NCBI RefSeq assembly: GCF_032854445.1
Contig: NC_088303.1
Span: 36,585,501-36,649,500 of the forward strand
Source of the DNA: Liolophura sinensis
Lineage: Eukaryota > Mollusca > Polyplacophora > Chitonida > Chitonidae
Direction: 5' to 3'
Length of the DNA: 64,000 bases
Shown here piece after piece: positions 11,431-21,659 of the stretch (position 1 is its first letter; every line of letters begins with the position of its first letter). Both the position numbers and the translations under genes were made by a program. Below the pieces are notes generated by a model. That model saw only the letters and a program-made list of their open reading frames with translations. It searched no databases and was not told the origin of the DNA.

Positions 11431-12185
11431 TAAGGTACGTAGAAAGCCAGAATCAAAGCCTTTTCATTTACAGATTGTTGCCTCGAATTTTTATCTAACA
11501 GAAATGAAGGCCTGAAAGTTTATTTATGTTTCTTCCATTGTCAATTCTTTGTAATTCAATTCGTTCGCCAATGACGCTTCGTGTTTGGTTATTAATCCTT
11601 ATGATTTTGGTTGGATCAGCCGAGAAAATACATGTATTCGTCACCCCGTAGAAGACAATGAGTCTATAATCTTAGTATATTACGTTAACGTTTTGCATAC
11701 CCGTCAAACCCGGACCACAGGCACGCACGAATCTTGTCTGAAAATAATTAACTTTACGTTGCTTTTGTATGCAATTTGCGTTCTCATCCATATTATACAA
11801 ACCATCATGTCTGGAATCACAGAAAGTATTTAAAAAGATGTTAATTTCTTTTATTTAACAAGTACCGTAGTCGGTCAGTCTGTGCATGGTGGAAAGCCTA
11901 TTTGCCCAAAGTTAGCCACCTGCCTTTGGTAGGTCACTGAAACCGATTAGAACATGAGCTCGAATCTATGCGTCGAAACAAACATTCGTATACCAGCCGT
12001 CAACAATAAGGGCGTCCCGGGTCAATAATCGCAAGGCCAATTCCCAAAATGACGTTTAACACAAATTAATAAAGAATTAAGAAAGTATATCAAGTATGAA
12101 AATAGGACGGAATCATACAAAGAGAAACGGTCAACAGTTTTCAATGAAGTAGAAAAGACGAAAGATATGTTCTAGGCTCTTCCTT

Positions 12186-12345
12186 ACGCGGCCGTAAAAG
12201 TGACATGGTTAGAAAAAAAGTTAAATAGAAAAAAAAAAAACAACCACACAGGTTCAAAGTGGCAGCTATGTTTTTTTTAATAAGTCGTGCTCACGAGATA
12301 ATTAACCAGTAGAAATGCACAGTTATGTTGTGCGCAGGAGACCTT
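12186..12345 (+). repeat. Dispersed repeat R1 (inverted partner at 18937-19100)
   Basis: It runs from GCCGTAAAAGTGACATGG through AACAACCACACAGGTTCAAA and GGCAGCTATG to AGAAATGCACAGTTATG. The reverse complement of the same sequence lies at 18937-19100. The identity is not perfect but extends over about 150 bases. Confidence 0.85.
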
Positions 12346-12495
12346 TGTTATGTCGGCACACGAAATCTTTGTTAAGTCTAGCGCACGAGATCTTTGATAA
12401 GTCGTGCGCAAGAGATCTTTCATAAGTCGTGGGCACAAGTTCTTTGTTAAGTTGTGTGCACGAGATCTTTATTAAGTCGTGCGCACGACATAATT
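12280..12495. repeat. ~25-bp degenerate tandem repeat with GTGCGCAC core
   Basis: About seven or eight units of the type GTGCGCACGAGATCTTTGTT plus AAGTC, with variants such as GTGGGCACAAGTTCTTTGTT. The GTGCGCAC core and AGATCT are both palindromic. The array adjoins R1 and ends at CGACATAATTAACCAATG, a sequence resembling the R1 edge. Confidence 0.8.
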
Positions 12496-12875
12496 AACCA
12501 ATGAACACGTCGTACAAAACCCGACCATTTTAGCCTATTCCGCGTGCAGCTGTTGACCAGAGTGCATGTTGATGAGTGTAAGTACATGTATATAACACCA
12601 GCAAATTCGTGATGTGTTATGTAAACTATTAGCTGACCAAATTTACACATCTGAAAATTGAATTAACAGCATTATTTCTTTTGCGCCCTCAACGTCCGTC
12701 GTTGTTGTGCTCATCATGAACATCTAATGGAGTATTTTAGGAACGATATACATTACCGTAAAGGCCTACATGTATATTATACGTTGCCCTAACTCCCTGA
12801 AGGTAACGAACAGTACAGTTCGTTTTCCGCTTGACGATCGGGAAACCGGAATGTTGGACGTAGGTTCCGACTCGG

Positions 12876-12945
12876 GTTAGATCCCGGGGTATCCTGGCTT
12901 CGAGGCGGACGCTCTAATCATTAGGCCATCGAAGCGGTCTATCAA
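12876..12945 (-). mobile_element. tRNA-like SINE head (third family)
   Basis: On the minus strand: GGCCTAATGATTAGAGCGTC (box A-like), then CGCCTCGAAGCCAGG and a box B-like GGGATCTAACCCG. It lacks a complete acceptor stem, so it is taken as a SINE head and not a tRNA gene. A (AAAT)n stretch adjoins it on the right. Confidence 0.6.
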
Positions 12946-13546
12946 ATAAATAAATAAAATTATTATAGGCATGCGTGATAGATACATAAGTATAGGTTTA
13001 TACATTGGTGGTGACAGAATAATATCCATCTTGACAAGAAAATATTTAAATAATACATGGTGTGTTTTACTAAGATGTGAGTATAGTCGATAATAGATTA
13101 CATAGTTCAACAAGCTAACTATATGGGACTTTTGCGACCATAAACTTTCGATGACGTTCGTGTGCCTGTCTACACAGTGTAACGTTCGACATGTTTTCCA
13201 TCAATATGGGGGCGTTAATTCTTCATTGTACAAAGCTGTCATAAAGCTACGTCAAGCGTATTTACTGTGATTAAGTTGTCATGGAAGTTACGCCAGACTT
13301 GTATTGCGATTGCTACATATAATGGGTCAGGGCATGATACAAATGCATGTACGTCACACGTGGGAAACTCCTTAAATAACTTGCCAAAGGTTTACCCCAG
13401 GAACTGTTTTTCTTCCACGAATAAAACTGACCGTCTCGCATAATTGTAAAATGCTTGTGGCAATCAAATGACAAACAATAAGTATAAGCGTTGTGTAGAA
13501 TTATGATTTACTACTCATTCGCCGTTTGCTTCAATTTATTTAACAG

Positions 13547-14131
13547 ATTGATCATGATACGTTAGCTTTAATGGACGAGGATGCACTTAAGTCATACCAG
13601 CATTGATATGGGGACAAACTCGCAAGTATCGAATATTGCAAATCCAAGACTCGATGAGAGACACGGTGAGGCATTTCCTGAATCTACGAGCTTGGTTCAA
13701 CAATTAAAAAACAAACTGGGTGAACGGAAAAGCCCCTTTGAGCGCACCGCGGATAACACCAGGGAAAACAAGAATGCTGAAAAAAAAAGCTCCAGAAGAA
13801 TTGAGTTGGGCTGACTCGCTAAGGATAAAAACACAGACAGCTTCAAGCAAGTGGGATCCAAGAAAGGTGGGGGGACACGTCACCTCACTGTGGAAAAACA
13901 GTTTAGAAAGGAGGAAATACTCCTGGTAGCTAAAGATTTGTTCCAAGGCGGGTTGTGTGAACGGGGCGACCCTTGAACTGAAATACTCGTTAAAAAGACT
14001 TTCAAATGCGAGAAGTTGCAATACTGTATGAAGAGACAAAAGTTCGGATGCTACGACTATACATTTGCAAAGAAATCTCCAGCAAATCAGCCAACGTGAA
14101 TTCAGATACTGTTGATATCACAGATCAGATT
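13547..14131 (+). pseudogene. Relic of a protein with a GGGTRHLTV motif
   Basis: After a TTTAACAG acceptor, the frame reads LALMDEDALKSY, resembling the start of a SAM-type or similar helical repeat, and stops at TGA 13604. Frame changes then give LGERKSPFERTADNTRE, RIELG, an in-frame TGA at 13812, and FKQVGSKKGGGTRHLTVEKQ followed by EEILLVAKDLF. Another TGA lies at 13973, and a Ser/Asp-rich tail ends at a GTAAAA donor (14132). I recall the KKGGGTRHLTV..K....E.....KDLFF block from multi-copy invertebrate and fish proteins, some with a C-terminal HECT (G2E3-like) domain; that link is from memory and unchecked. At least three stops or shifts make it a pseudogene. Confidence 0.6.
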
Positions 14132-14214
14132 TCAGAGGTAAAATATTTATACATATAGTTAATTATATAGCTATAAGATTCCTGGAAAATTTTTTTAAAT
14201 ATTTAAAAACTTGC

Positions 14215-14430
14215 AGCCGTGACATGCATGTAGTGGATCGAGCGTCACTGTGTCTGGCTTGTAAATGTATAGATCCAGGCTTCAATACCGAATCGAGTCA
14301 CATCTAAGGCTTTAACATGGGTAATCCTGATAGTCCTCGCTTGACGCTGAGCACAAGAGTAAAGGGTTAAGTACTGGTCGGCGTTTTGTCTGGTGTCTTC
14401 GGCATAGCTTTACATGCAGTGAGACAGCCC
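14215..14430 (+). mobile_element. SINE-B, old diverged copy
   Basis: GAGTCACATCTAAGGCTTTA, then CTCGCTTGACGCTGAGCAC and TACTGGTCGGC, follow the body of SINE-B (minus strand of 5815-6175: GAGTCACACCTAAGACTTTA, CTCGCTTGGCGTTCAGCA, CGACTGGTTGA). The head, near GATCGAGCGTCACTG, is weak. Confidence 0.6.
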
Positions 14431-15031
14431 TTTACATATGTCGACATTGGGTTGAGTCTGCTATTAAGACATATGACGGAAACAGTGTGGAGTGCCAGTC
14501 AAACAAATAACATATTTAAGTAATCCTTTTACACATGTTAAACCAAAGACAGTTTTAATCTGATTCCGCAAGTTTTCTTTATTTATTATGCGTGTTTGCA
14601 TGATTCTGTTTGCTTGGTTTAAATGATGTGTAATGGTTAAAAGGTAATAAGCGTGCAAACAGTGAAAACAAAGTCTTGCATACAGCCCTTTAATTTTCAC
14701 AGATAGCCATGATACTTTCTCATTTTTAGCGAACAACAAATTAAAATAGACAATTACTCTGCATATTAACCAATTGCACTGTAGCGTATAAGATGTAGGA
14801 CAGTTTCTAGTCTCACGTAAGAATAAATATACCAACGTACTTGGGCTGTGTGGTGATATACCACACAAAAATGAGTCCTTGTATAGACTACAATAAAATC
14901 AATCTTGATAAACAAAGTTATATTGAAATATTGCCGATATCGGCAACTTTCAATCTGTAACTTATATGGAATGTAGAGATTTTGTTTCACTAAAACAATC
15001 ATTCCAGCTAAAATTAATTTGTATTTTACAG

Positions 15032-15139
15032 ACTGTTACCAACCCTGAAAATAATGAGGTGAACCAATCAAGTGAATCTACTGATACCAGAAGTGTGATC
15101 GATACCGGTTGCCCAACAATTGTCTATAACCGACGCCTG
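15032..15139 (+). pseudogene. Possible further exon of the GGGTRHLTV-motif relic
   Basis: A TTGTATTTTACAG acceptor opens a frame TVTNPENNEVNQSSESTDTR, continuing to RRL before a weak GTCAGT donor at 15140. The Ser/Asn/Thr-rich composition fits a linker like that at the end of the 13547-14131 block. There is no independent family match. Confidence 0.3.
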
Positions 15140-15611
15140 GTCAGTCATAATATTTTTCGACACAGTTACATATAGTTTTCGACACAGGGCCATCAAGAGA
15201 ATTGATGATACTAACCTTACTTTCAATTCAAAAGTCTCCATGTTCGAGGGACCCTGTAATGAAAGAAATATTGCTCTATTTTAGTACGTTGAACTTCAAG
15301 CTCAAGAAATAAATGAAATGAAACAACCAAATGAAATGAAAATAGTGTTTGCACGAGGCTATTTGAAAAAATTAACCGTAAAAAAACTATTGGCCCATAT
15401 GTCTTAAGATTTTGAAAAAAAGAAAAGCTAAATGTCACTTTATAGAATAGAATGTATAACCCCAATGATAGAAGATATCCTTGACTAGGATGCTAGGACG
15501 AAATTGAACAGGGTATGTCAGTTTTTATCATGGTACTTGTGTAAGCCAAATGTTTATAGCGACCTTTAACATGTTTGATTTCATCGAAGAATGGTGCAAC
15601 TATCTCAATAA

Positions 15612-15884
15612 GATTTATTTATTTATTTATTTGATTAGTGTTTTACGCCGTACTCAAGAATATTTCACTTATATGACGGCGGCCAGCATTATGGTGGGTG
15701 GAAACCGGGCAGAGCCCGGTGGAAACCCACGACCATCCGCAGGCTGCTGCCAGACCTTCCCACGTGCGGCCGGAGAGGAAGCCAGCATGAGCTGGACTTG
15801 ACCTCATAGCGATCGCATTGGTGAGAGGCTCCAGGGTCATTGCGCCGCGCTAGCGCGCTAACCAACTGAGCCACGGAGGCCCCC
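15612..15884 (-). mobile_element. SINE-A, full length
   Basis: Complete copy on the minus strand. The head at the right end has GGCTCAGTTGGTTAGCGCGC (box A). The middle has GGGTTTCCACCGGGCTCTGC, and the tail AAGTGAAATATTCTTGAGTA then CGGCGTAAAACACTAATC and (AAAT)n. Flanks ATCTCAATAAGA and ATCCCAACAAGA look like a decayed 12-bp target duplication (10 of 12 match). Confidence 0.92.
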
Positions 15885-15904
15885 ATCCCAACAAGAGAAA
15901 AAAA

Positions 15905-16010
15905 TGTTACTGTTCAGGCAGTAGACGCGTCCAGTGAAGATGACTTTTTAAGCAGCTGTGAGCGACATGAATGAGATCCTCCTCCTAATATATCTGGCAC
16001 AGCACGGATA
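15905..16010 (+). pseudogene. Possible third exon of the GGGTRHLTV-motif relic
   Basis: One frame reads VTVQAVDASSEDDFLSSCER, then a TGA, then DPPPNISGTARIS. Acidic Ser-rich linkers of this type fit the same protein. The preceding SINE-A may have inserted beside or into this exon. Low certainty. Confidence 0.28.
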
Positions 16011-16322
16011 TCACTGAGTACAAGCAAGAAAGCACGTACTTATATTTGCTATTACGCAGGTCATATTCATTGAAGGAAAAAGGAGCCATTCAAAGGTAAA
16101 TTCGCCCTACTGGTCACTCCAAATATGAAATAAATCTAAACTGAGATCTCATAAACATTACATATGATCACATACGATAAACTGGCTCTATTAATCTCTG
16201 ACATGGAAAGGAGACGCAAGTCTACTGAACTTGTCTATGGCATGTTTTGAGATATAATATTTCTCAGAGTAATGCTATTACTTTTTAAATTATATTTTTC
16301 CTTGGGATTAGGTGAAAATGGT

Positions 16323-16690
16323 TGTTTGGTTGATTGATTGATTGATTGATTGATGTACTAAGAATCTTTCACTTATATAGGACTTCATGCCAGTGTCAAG
16401 GGCGCATGAAGACAACTGGAATACCCAGACTAACTCACTGTTCTCTTGGTAAGTTACACTCCACGTTTTTGCATGTCATGTATACAACTTACATCAGGTG
16501 TTGAGCAGTATATAATTCTGGTGTTCGCACTATTGGTGAAAAACAATAGTAATTTCCTACGAACGTCAAAATGTTAGAGACCCAATCGCTTTCCACCAAA
16601 ACTTCACGAACAAGCGGGTGATCTAAGATATTCCCTTACCAAGGCTTGAACCCACCCCTCGTGAGTCCTTGACGCTGATAAACCCTCTCC
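16323..16690 (-). mobile_element. Old SINE-like element with (TTGA)n tail
   Basis: Six TTGA units, then GATGTACTAAGAATCTTTCA and CTTATATAGGACTTCATGCC, resemble the complement of a SINE-A-type 3' end. At 16645-16680 the complement has a box B-like GGGTTCAAGCC. The middle is not alignable by eye, so the extent is approximate. Confidence 0.4.
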
Positions 16691-17410
16691 CTTCGCCATT
16701 ATGAATATTGAAAGCTTATACTTTCTCTTGAACAGGTGTGTAAGTGGACTGGAATGCTGTGGGCTTCTGACGATGATTCAAAAATATCTTTAAATCTGTG
16801 AGCCTATTTTAATACATTCCTCACATGCCCTAGATGCTGCCTCAGTGGATGGGATATTCCAAGTAGAGTGATCCAGACCAAACAGCAACCGTCACAGACT
16901 GGAGATGAAAATTCAGACGAATTGTCGAAACTGGCTTCAAGATTGTGAAGGTAATTTTCATCTTGCATGAACATCAGAAACTATCGTAGCTCATACTTTA
17001 ACCGTAATAAATGCAAAGTCATGGGAGTAATTTTTGCCATGACTATTGTACATGTTTAAGATAGTAAACAATATTGATTTTACTCGTGCTTGTTCCAGCT
17101 ATAAATAAGGCACAGTGTAAGAAAATAATACAGTCCTTCTCTAACCGACATGCTAATGCATAAAAGAAGTTTTTTTGAAACCTTATGCTACAATACAAAC
17201 TTGAGATATTTTATTCCGACAAAACCTTTTATACACATGGTACATGTATATAAAAGCAGTTCACAAACAAAATATATAACAAAGGATATCATAAATGTTA
17301 ATACTGTACAATCAAGGGCTTGATTTAACATGTAAATGGCAAGTCTACATCGATACGTCTATTATGGATTGCAGTTCCATATGCTGAATGTTGTCATATA
17401 AACACAGATA

Positions 17411-17546
17411 GCAACCTGCGGATGGTCGTGGGTTTCCGCCGGGCTCTGCCCGGTTTCCACCCACCATAATGCTGGCCGCCGTCGTATAAGTGAAATATTC
17501 TTGAGTACGGCGTAAAACACCAATCAAAAAAAAAAAAAAAAAAAAA
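17411..17546 (+). mobile_element. SINE-A, 5'-truncated, with A-tail and perfect target duplication
   Basis: It starts at GCAACCTGCGGATGGTCGTG, inside the SINE body with no tRNA head, and ends CGGCGTAAAACACCAATC followed by a pure A run of about 22. It is flanked by a perfect 13-bp duplication, ATAAACACAGATA, at 17398-17410 and 17547-17559. The clean tail and duplication indicate a young insertion. Confidence 0.95.
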
Positions 17547-18884
17547 ATAAACACAGATATTTTCAGAACAAAACGTACTGGAGAAAGTGTTGGTAGGCCC
17601 CCTATTTGTCACAGGACTGGATTCCGTTCCACCTTTAGGCTTCGAACCGCAGCCATCATTAAAGTTTAACCCTCCAGGGAACTGTGAACCAGAAGACCAT
17701 GGACTGGGCTATCCAAGCACCTGTACCATCACTCTATCCCTTCCAGTCATTCAGGATTATGGGCAGTTCACTATGGTAATGACAAATTGTGTCAATCTAG
17801 TCACCGTATTCTCACATGAGTAGGCTGCAGGTTGGACAATAAGCCAACCACTTTTACAGAAGAAAGTTCGTTTTATATATACTGCTGTTTAAAGAGCGAT
17901 TGGAATTGTAAACAACATTATGTACATATATGATCTGTCTGGAAAAGCAATCTAACATTTTATATGTATTCAAATTTCAAATAGAGTTTCGAGTTCGGGC
18001 TCTTTTATTACTAAAGGTAAAAAAGTCCTACTGTATCATGTAACCCATCCAAAATATCTGTTTATATGGAATGGTCGATCTATATGAGTACAGGTTTGGT
18101 ATGTTTGTGTTAATGCTTGTGTGTTTGGCAAAAGGGTACATAAATGTTGTTTGTAAGAACTCGTGTGAAATACAGTCACTACATAAGAGATATTTTAAAA
18201 CATGTAAAGCATTTTTTAAACCCAAGGGTACAAATAGTCGTCGAAAATACGGACAACAGAATATTTTAGTATATGGGTATCACGTTATGGAATAAGACTA
18301 TTACGAAGTATCAGAATACTAGTACTAGCCAAACATGCGTCTGCATGAGAGAATTAATTGTGTGTTTATATCGCGTTCTGTTTATTTTCTATGCATGTTG
18401 ATATATGCTGATGTATGAAAGCATAATGGATCAGCCATGCAATAATTGCAACTCTTGGGAATTCGTTTTTTATGTTATGCACGATTATATTTTTTACGGA
18501 GGAATACTTTTCAGCCCATACCTTTTATTAAAAATGATTTGTTAAGCGATAGATCGATATGGAAAATCACATTAGCATAATTCTGTAAACAGCTATTTTT
18601 GTGAAATTGCAGTTACTTTAGTATATAGCTGAAACGCTTAAATCTGTGTATCAGACTTCCGGTGGATCTTCGAATGCATGCCGGCATTTAAGCCGACCTC
18701 TAATCATGATAGTGCTGTGATGGGTTAATGATAAAAAAATCGTTTAGTTACAGCGTTTGATCTCAGTCGAAAACCAAGTTGAAGGAGTAAAACAGTACTC
18801 TTTTTGACTACGTTTCCTGCTTTGTCTTTTACCGTCCTTATTCCATGGAATAATCCATTATATCTATGAAAGACAAGGTATGTG

Positions 18885-18940
18885 ATTTATTTGATTTGAT
18901 TGGTTTCTGAGCCGTGTTCCAGAATTTTTCAAAAATAACA
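18885..18940 (-). mobile_element. SINE 3'-end fragment
   Basis: TTTATTTGATTTGATTGGTT, then CTGAGCCGTGTTCCAGAATTTTTC, resembles the complement of the SINE-A tail. Diverged. Confidence 0.4.
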
Positions 18941-19100
18941 AAGATCTCATGCGCACGACATGACTGTGCATTTCTATTGGTCAGTTATCTCAAGAGCATG
19001 AAAAAAAAAACATAGCTGCCACTTTGAAAGCTGTGTGGTTGTTTTTCTTTTTTCTATTTAATATTTTTCCTAACCATGTCACTTTTACGGCTCCGTACCT
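18937..19100 (-). repeat. Dispersed repeat R1, inverted copy
   Basis: Reverse complement of 12186-12345: TGACTGTGCATTTCTATTGG, CATAGCTGCCACTTTGAAAG, CTGTGTGGTTGTTTTTC and CCATGTCACTTTTACGGC. The outer GTAAAAGTGACATGG ends of the two copies point away from each other's interior, like terminal inverted repeats 6.9 kb apart. Confidence 0.85.
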
Positions 19101-19433
19101 CCTCCCGCCGTGAGGCTGTAGCTTTATGTCTACAGATTTGAGGAATATCTGACGAAGCTAGGATGGTGATTTCCTTGAATAGAGCCATTTCCTCTACTAA
19201 ATAACTAAATGGAGAAGCACTTGACGTAAATCAGATCATGCTGAGATTTATCTGTGTAGACCATCTCTCGACTGAGTACACTATGCCTTACATGTAAGAG
19301 CCCGACATTTGTATATCACTCATAGACCGTGGAGGGCATCGCGTTCCTGGTTGGTAATGACAATGCCCATTTCCTTAACAACTTTAAACAATGTGTCGAT
19401 GGCATTAGAATTTTAGTCTCAAAACGTGTTGTC

Positions 19434-19434
<1 letters not shown>

Positions 19435-19527
<93 letters not shown>
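19435..19527. repeat. (TA)n microsatellite, about 46 units
   Basis: Pure alternating TA. Reading frames over it (Tyr-Ile repeats) are artefacts. Confidence 0.98.
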
Positions 19528-19530
<3 letters not shown>

Positions 19531-19552
19531 TGAACCTCTTGCGCATATTATA

Positions 19553-20515
19553 AAATTATCTCATTGTCATTAAAACACGCTCGAATGATTCCCAAATTCA
19601 AAACTGTCGAAAGTAACATAACTCAACGCTGTAAACCAGTCTCTTTTCTACCTTCGATAAGCAAAATTATGGAGAAAATCGCAGCCATGCAGTATGATAA
19701 CCGAACATCTTCAAACTAATACCATCATTTCTACTTTATTTGCAGCAAATTCTCTTCACACCAAATTGATCGAGTCTAAGAAGAATAAACAATTTAGTGA
19801 CGATACATTCTTTTCCGCTTTCAAAGTTACAAAAGTTACACTTCCATCGCTTGCGAAATGTATCTGGTTGTACCTGGTTTCGAAGCTACCTTTTCTTATT
19901 GAATAACTACCTTCCTGCACCATTTCCCATTAAGTGCGGTATGCTACATGGCCCTATTCATGGTTCTGTTCTAGGTCCTGTACTCTTTCTAACTGATATA
20001 AATTATGTAACTTCTTCTATACCCTATTACGCCCAAAAACCTGATGATACCAGCTCTACTTATCCGTCAGGAAATATTAAAGAAACCATAAATATTATGA
20101 CACGTAAACTTACAAAAGTGCAAAATTTAGTTGTACGCATATAAGCAATATCACTGAATATTAGGGATACAAAAGTAATGTTAATGACACCTTCTCGAAA
20201 AGCGATTCCATCCGATCTTCTAAACATAGACAAACAATTGAAGTAGAAGCTATAGCGTCAATTATGTTAGGACTACTTTTAAGTTTAGTGGCTGCCTCAT
20301 ATAAATGATATATATTAAATAAAAAAATTAAATAAAAGTGTTAATAAAAAAAATTATTTTTATACATTACTATTTCACGATGTTCCCATGTCTACCATGT
20401 GCTAATTTATTATGGGACAACACATTTTCAACACACTTACAACCGCTATTCCTTCTCCAAAAACGAATTACATGTATTACTCTATTCGGCAGATTAGAAG
20501 ACTTCTTTGGAACTC
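19553..20515 (+). pseudogene. Non-LTR retrotransposon reverse transcriptase relic (CR1/Jockey-like)
   Basis: Scattered blocks in order match non-LTR reverse transcriptase. First is ARMIPKFKTVESN..RCKPVSFLPSISKIMEK (bases ~19580-19680), matching the A.VIP..K....NYRPIS.L...SK..EK region. Next comes GMLHGPIHGSVLGPVLFL (~19940-19990), the G..QGS.LGP.LF block. Then comes YAQKPDDTSS (~20028-20058), where the catalytic YADD is altered. A C-terminal piece, LLWDNTFSTHLQPLFLLQKR (20404-20463), matches the WG.....L..L...QKR end. Frame changes and stops separate the blocks. It is a dead copy; the clade is a guess. Confidence 0.75.
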
Positions 20516-20868
20516 CACTCCAGTAAATTGTATATGTGTGTATTCTTCTGTTATATTTATATGGTGAATAACATGAAATGAAATGGAGTGAAACATGGGA
20601 GAGTATAACAAACAAAGTGCAAACAAAAAATACAAGTCTGGTAATACCTACGAGAATAGCTGTCAATAGTTTATACTGAAGGAAAGACAGCCGATATTCT
20701 ATGGACGAAAGTGACATCCAATTCAAATTTCAAACCCGTATAATCCGTGGATAATTAGTTATTTAGTCGCCCTTTTTATTGCAATTGTTCATAAGGCCCC
20801 ATGCTTATGTAATAAACACAGATGCTTATATACCTTCCATGGCTTGATACCAGATAAAGTGGAAATAA

Positions 20869-21536
20869 GCCCCGTCCAGACTATCCAACATCACTCAACT
20901 TTTGTTGACTCAACAAGCGTCAACTTGAAGATGAGTCAGCAAGTTGAGCGGTGTTGAGTAGTCTGGACGGATTCCTCAACTTCGCTCAACAACACTCAAC
21001 ATCACCCAACACTGTTGACTAAGAAATGTCCATGTGTAATTTTTGTCAACACGTTGAGTCAAGTTGAGTGAAAGTTGCCAATCAACGGGCGCGTAGGAAT
21101 AACGTGACCGTCTTAAGGCGCGTGACCTGTGCGAAATGGCGGCAGCAAAGGCGAAAGAGAGAAACCGGTATCGCGATGAAACAGTTTCGTCGATACAGGA
21201 GTGTGAAAAATACCTTTGCCTGTACAACACTCTCTCTAAGGATTACAAAGTCAGGGACAAAAGAAAATCATTGTGTCCAGTGCATTGGAGAGAAAGATGA
21301 AAATTTCACTCCAATTTATCGGAAGTTTGGTGAAAAAAAAAAAAACAAACAAAAAAAAAATTGGAGAGAACGATGGAAATTTCACTCCAGTTTATCGAAA
21401 GTTTGGTGAAAAAAAAAACAAAAAAAAAACAGCTCAACACACGACAACAGTATTGGACAATGTTGATATATCTGATTTGTTGTCTGGACGGGACACTTAA
21501 CAAAAGTTGAACGATGTTGGATAGTCTGGACGGGGG
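20869..21536. mobile_element. Small DNA transposon with 36-bp inverted repeats, Harbinger- or piggyBac-like
   Basis: The left end CCCCGTCCAGACTATCCAAC continues ATCACTCAACTTTTGTT. The right end is its reverse complement (21500-21535) with about two mismatches. The flank is ATAA/TAA at 20865-20868 against TTAA/TTA at 21537-21540, so either a TTAA or a TWA target is possible. Subterminal TCTGGACGG copies occur at 20960 and 21483, and many TTGAGT/ACTCAA words fill the left 200 bp. Near the right end, a ~68-bp unit ending in poly-A is duplicated in tandem (21285-21420). Confidence 0.82.
21136..21300 (+). CDS. Truncated MADF-like open frame inside the small transposon
   Basis: ATG 21136 opens a 54-codon frame ending TGA at 21298. 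The start is MAAAKAKERNRYRDETVSSI, followed by CLYNTLSKDYKVRDKR and a Trp in VHWRER. The CLYN...KDYK.RDKR..-W spacing resembles the first half of a MADF (Myb/SANT-like) DNA-binding domain. Harbinger-group elements carry a separate Myb/SANT-like protein (family knowledge), which would favour that group for the host element. The domain is cut off after about 45 residues and followed by poly-A-rich repeats, so it is probably a dead or captured fragment. It could equally be a chance carry-over of a host 5' exon. Confidence 0.5.
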   Translation: MAAAKAKERNRYRDETVSSIQECEKYLCLYNTLSKDYKVRDKRKSLCPVHWRER

Positions 21537-21659
21537 TTAAGATACAACTGTGTCAAAGGCAATGTAAGATTTGTCAACGCGTGAAGTTGATGGGTAAAGG
21601 GCATATAAAGGGAGGTAATCTTGTAACGACACCATTATCACGAATTACCCCCCATTTGA

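Noticed and set aside
12876-12945. Possible functional tRNA gene on the minus strand
   Set aside because: It has box A- and B-like words but no paired acceptor stem; the SINE heads in this window look the same.
17587-17823. 78-codon frame with GFEPQPSLKF
   Set aside because: The GFEP-type peptide comes from a tRNA-like box B (TTCGAACC) in repeat DNA; no other sign of coding.
19316-19546. Tyr-Ile repeat reading frames
   Set aside because: They are translations of a (TA)n microsatellite. The same applies at 32645-32889 and 46774-47185.
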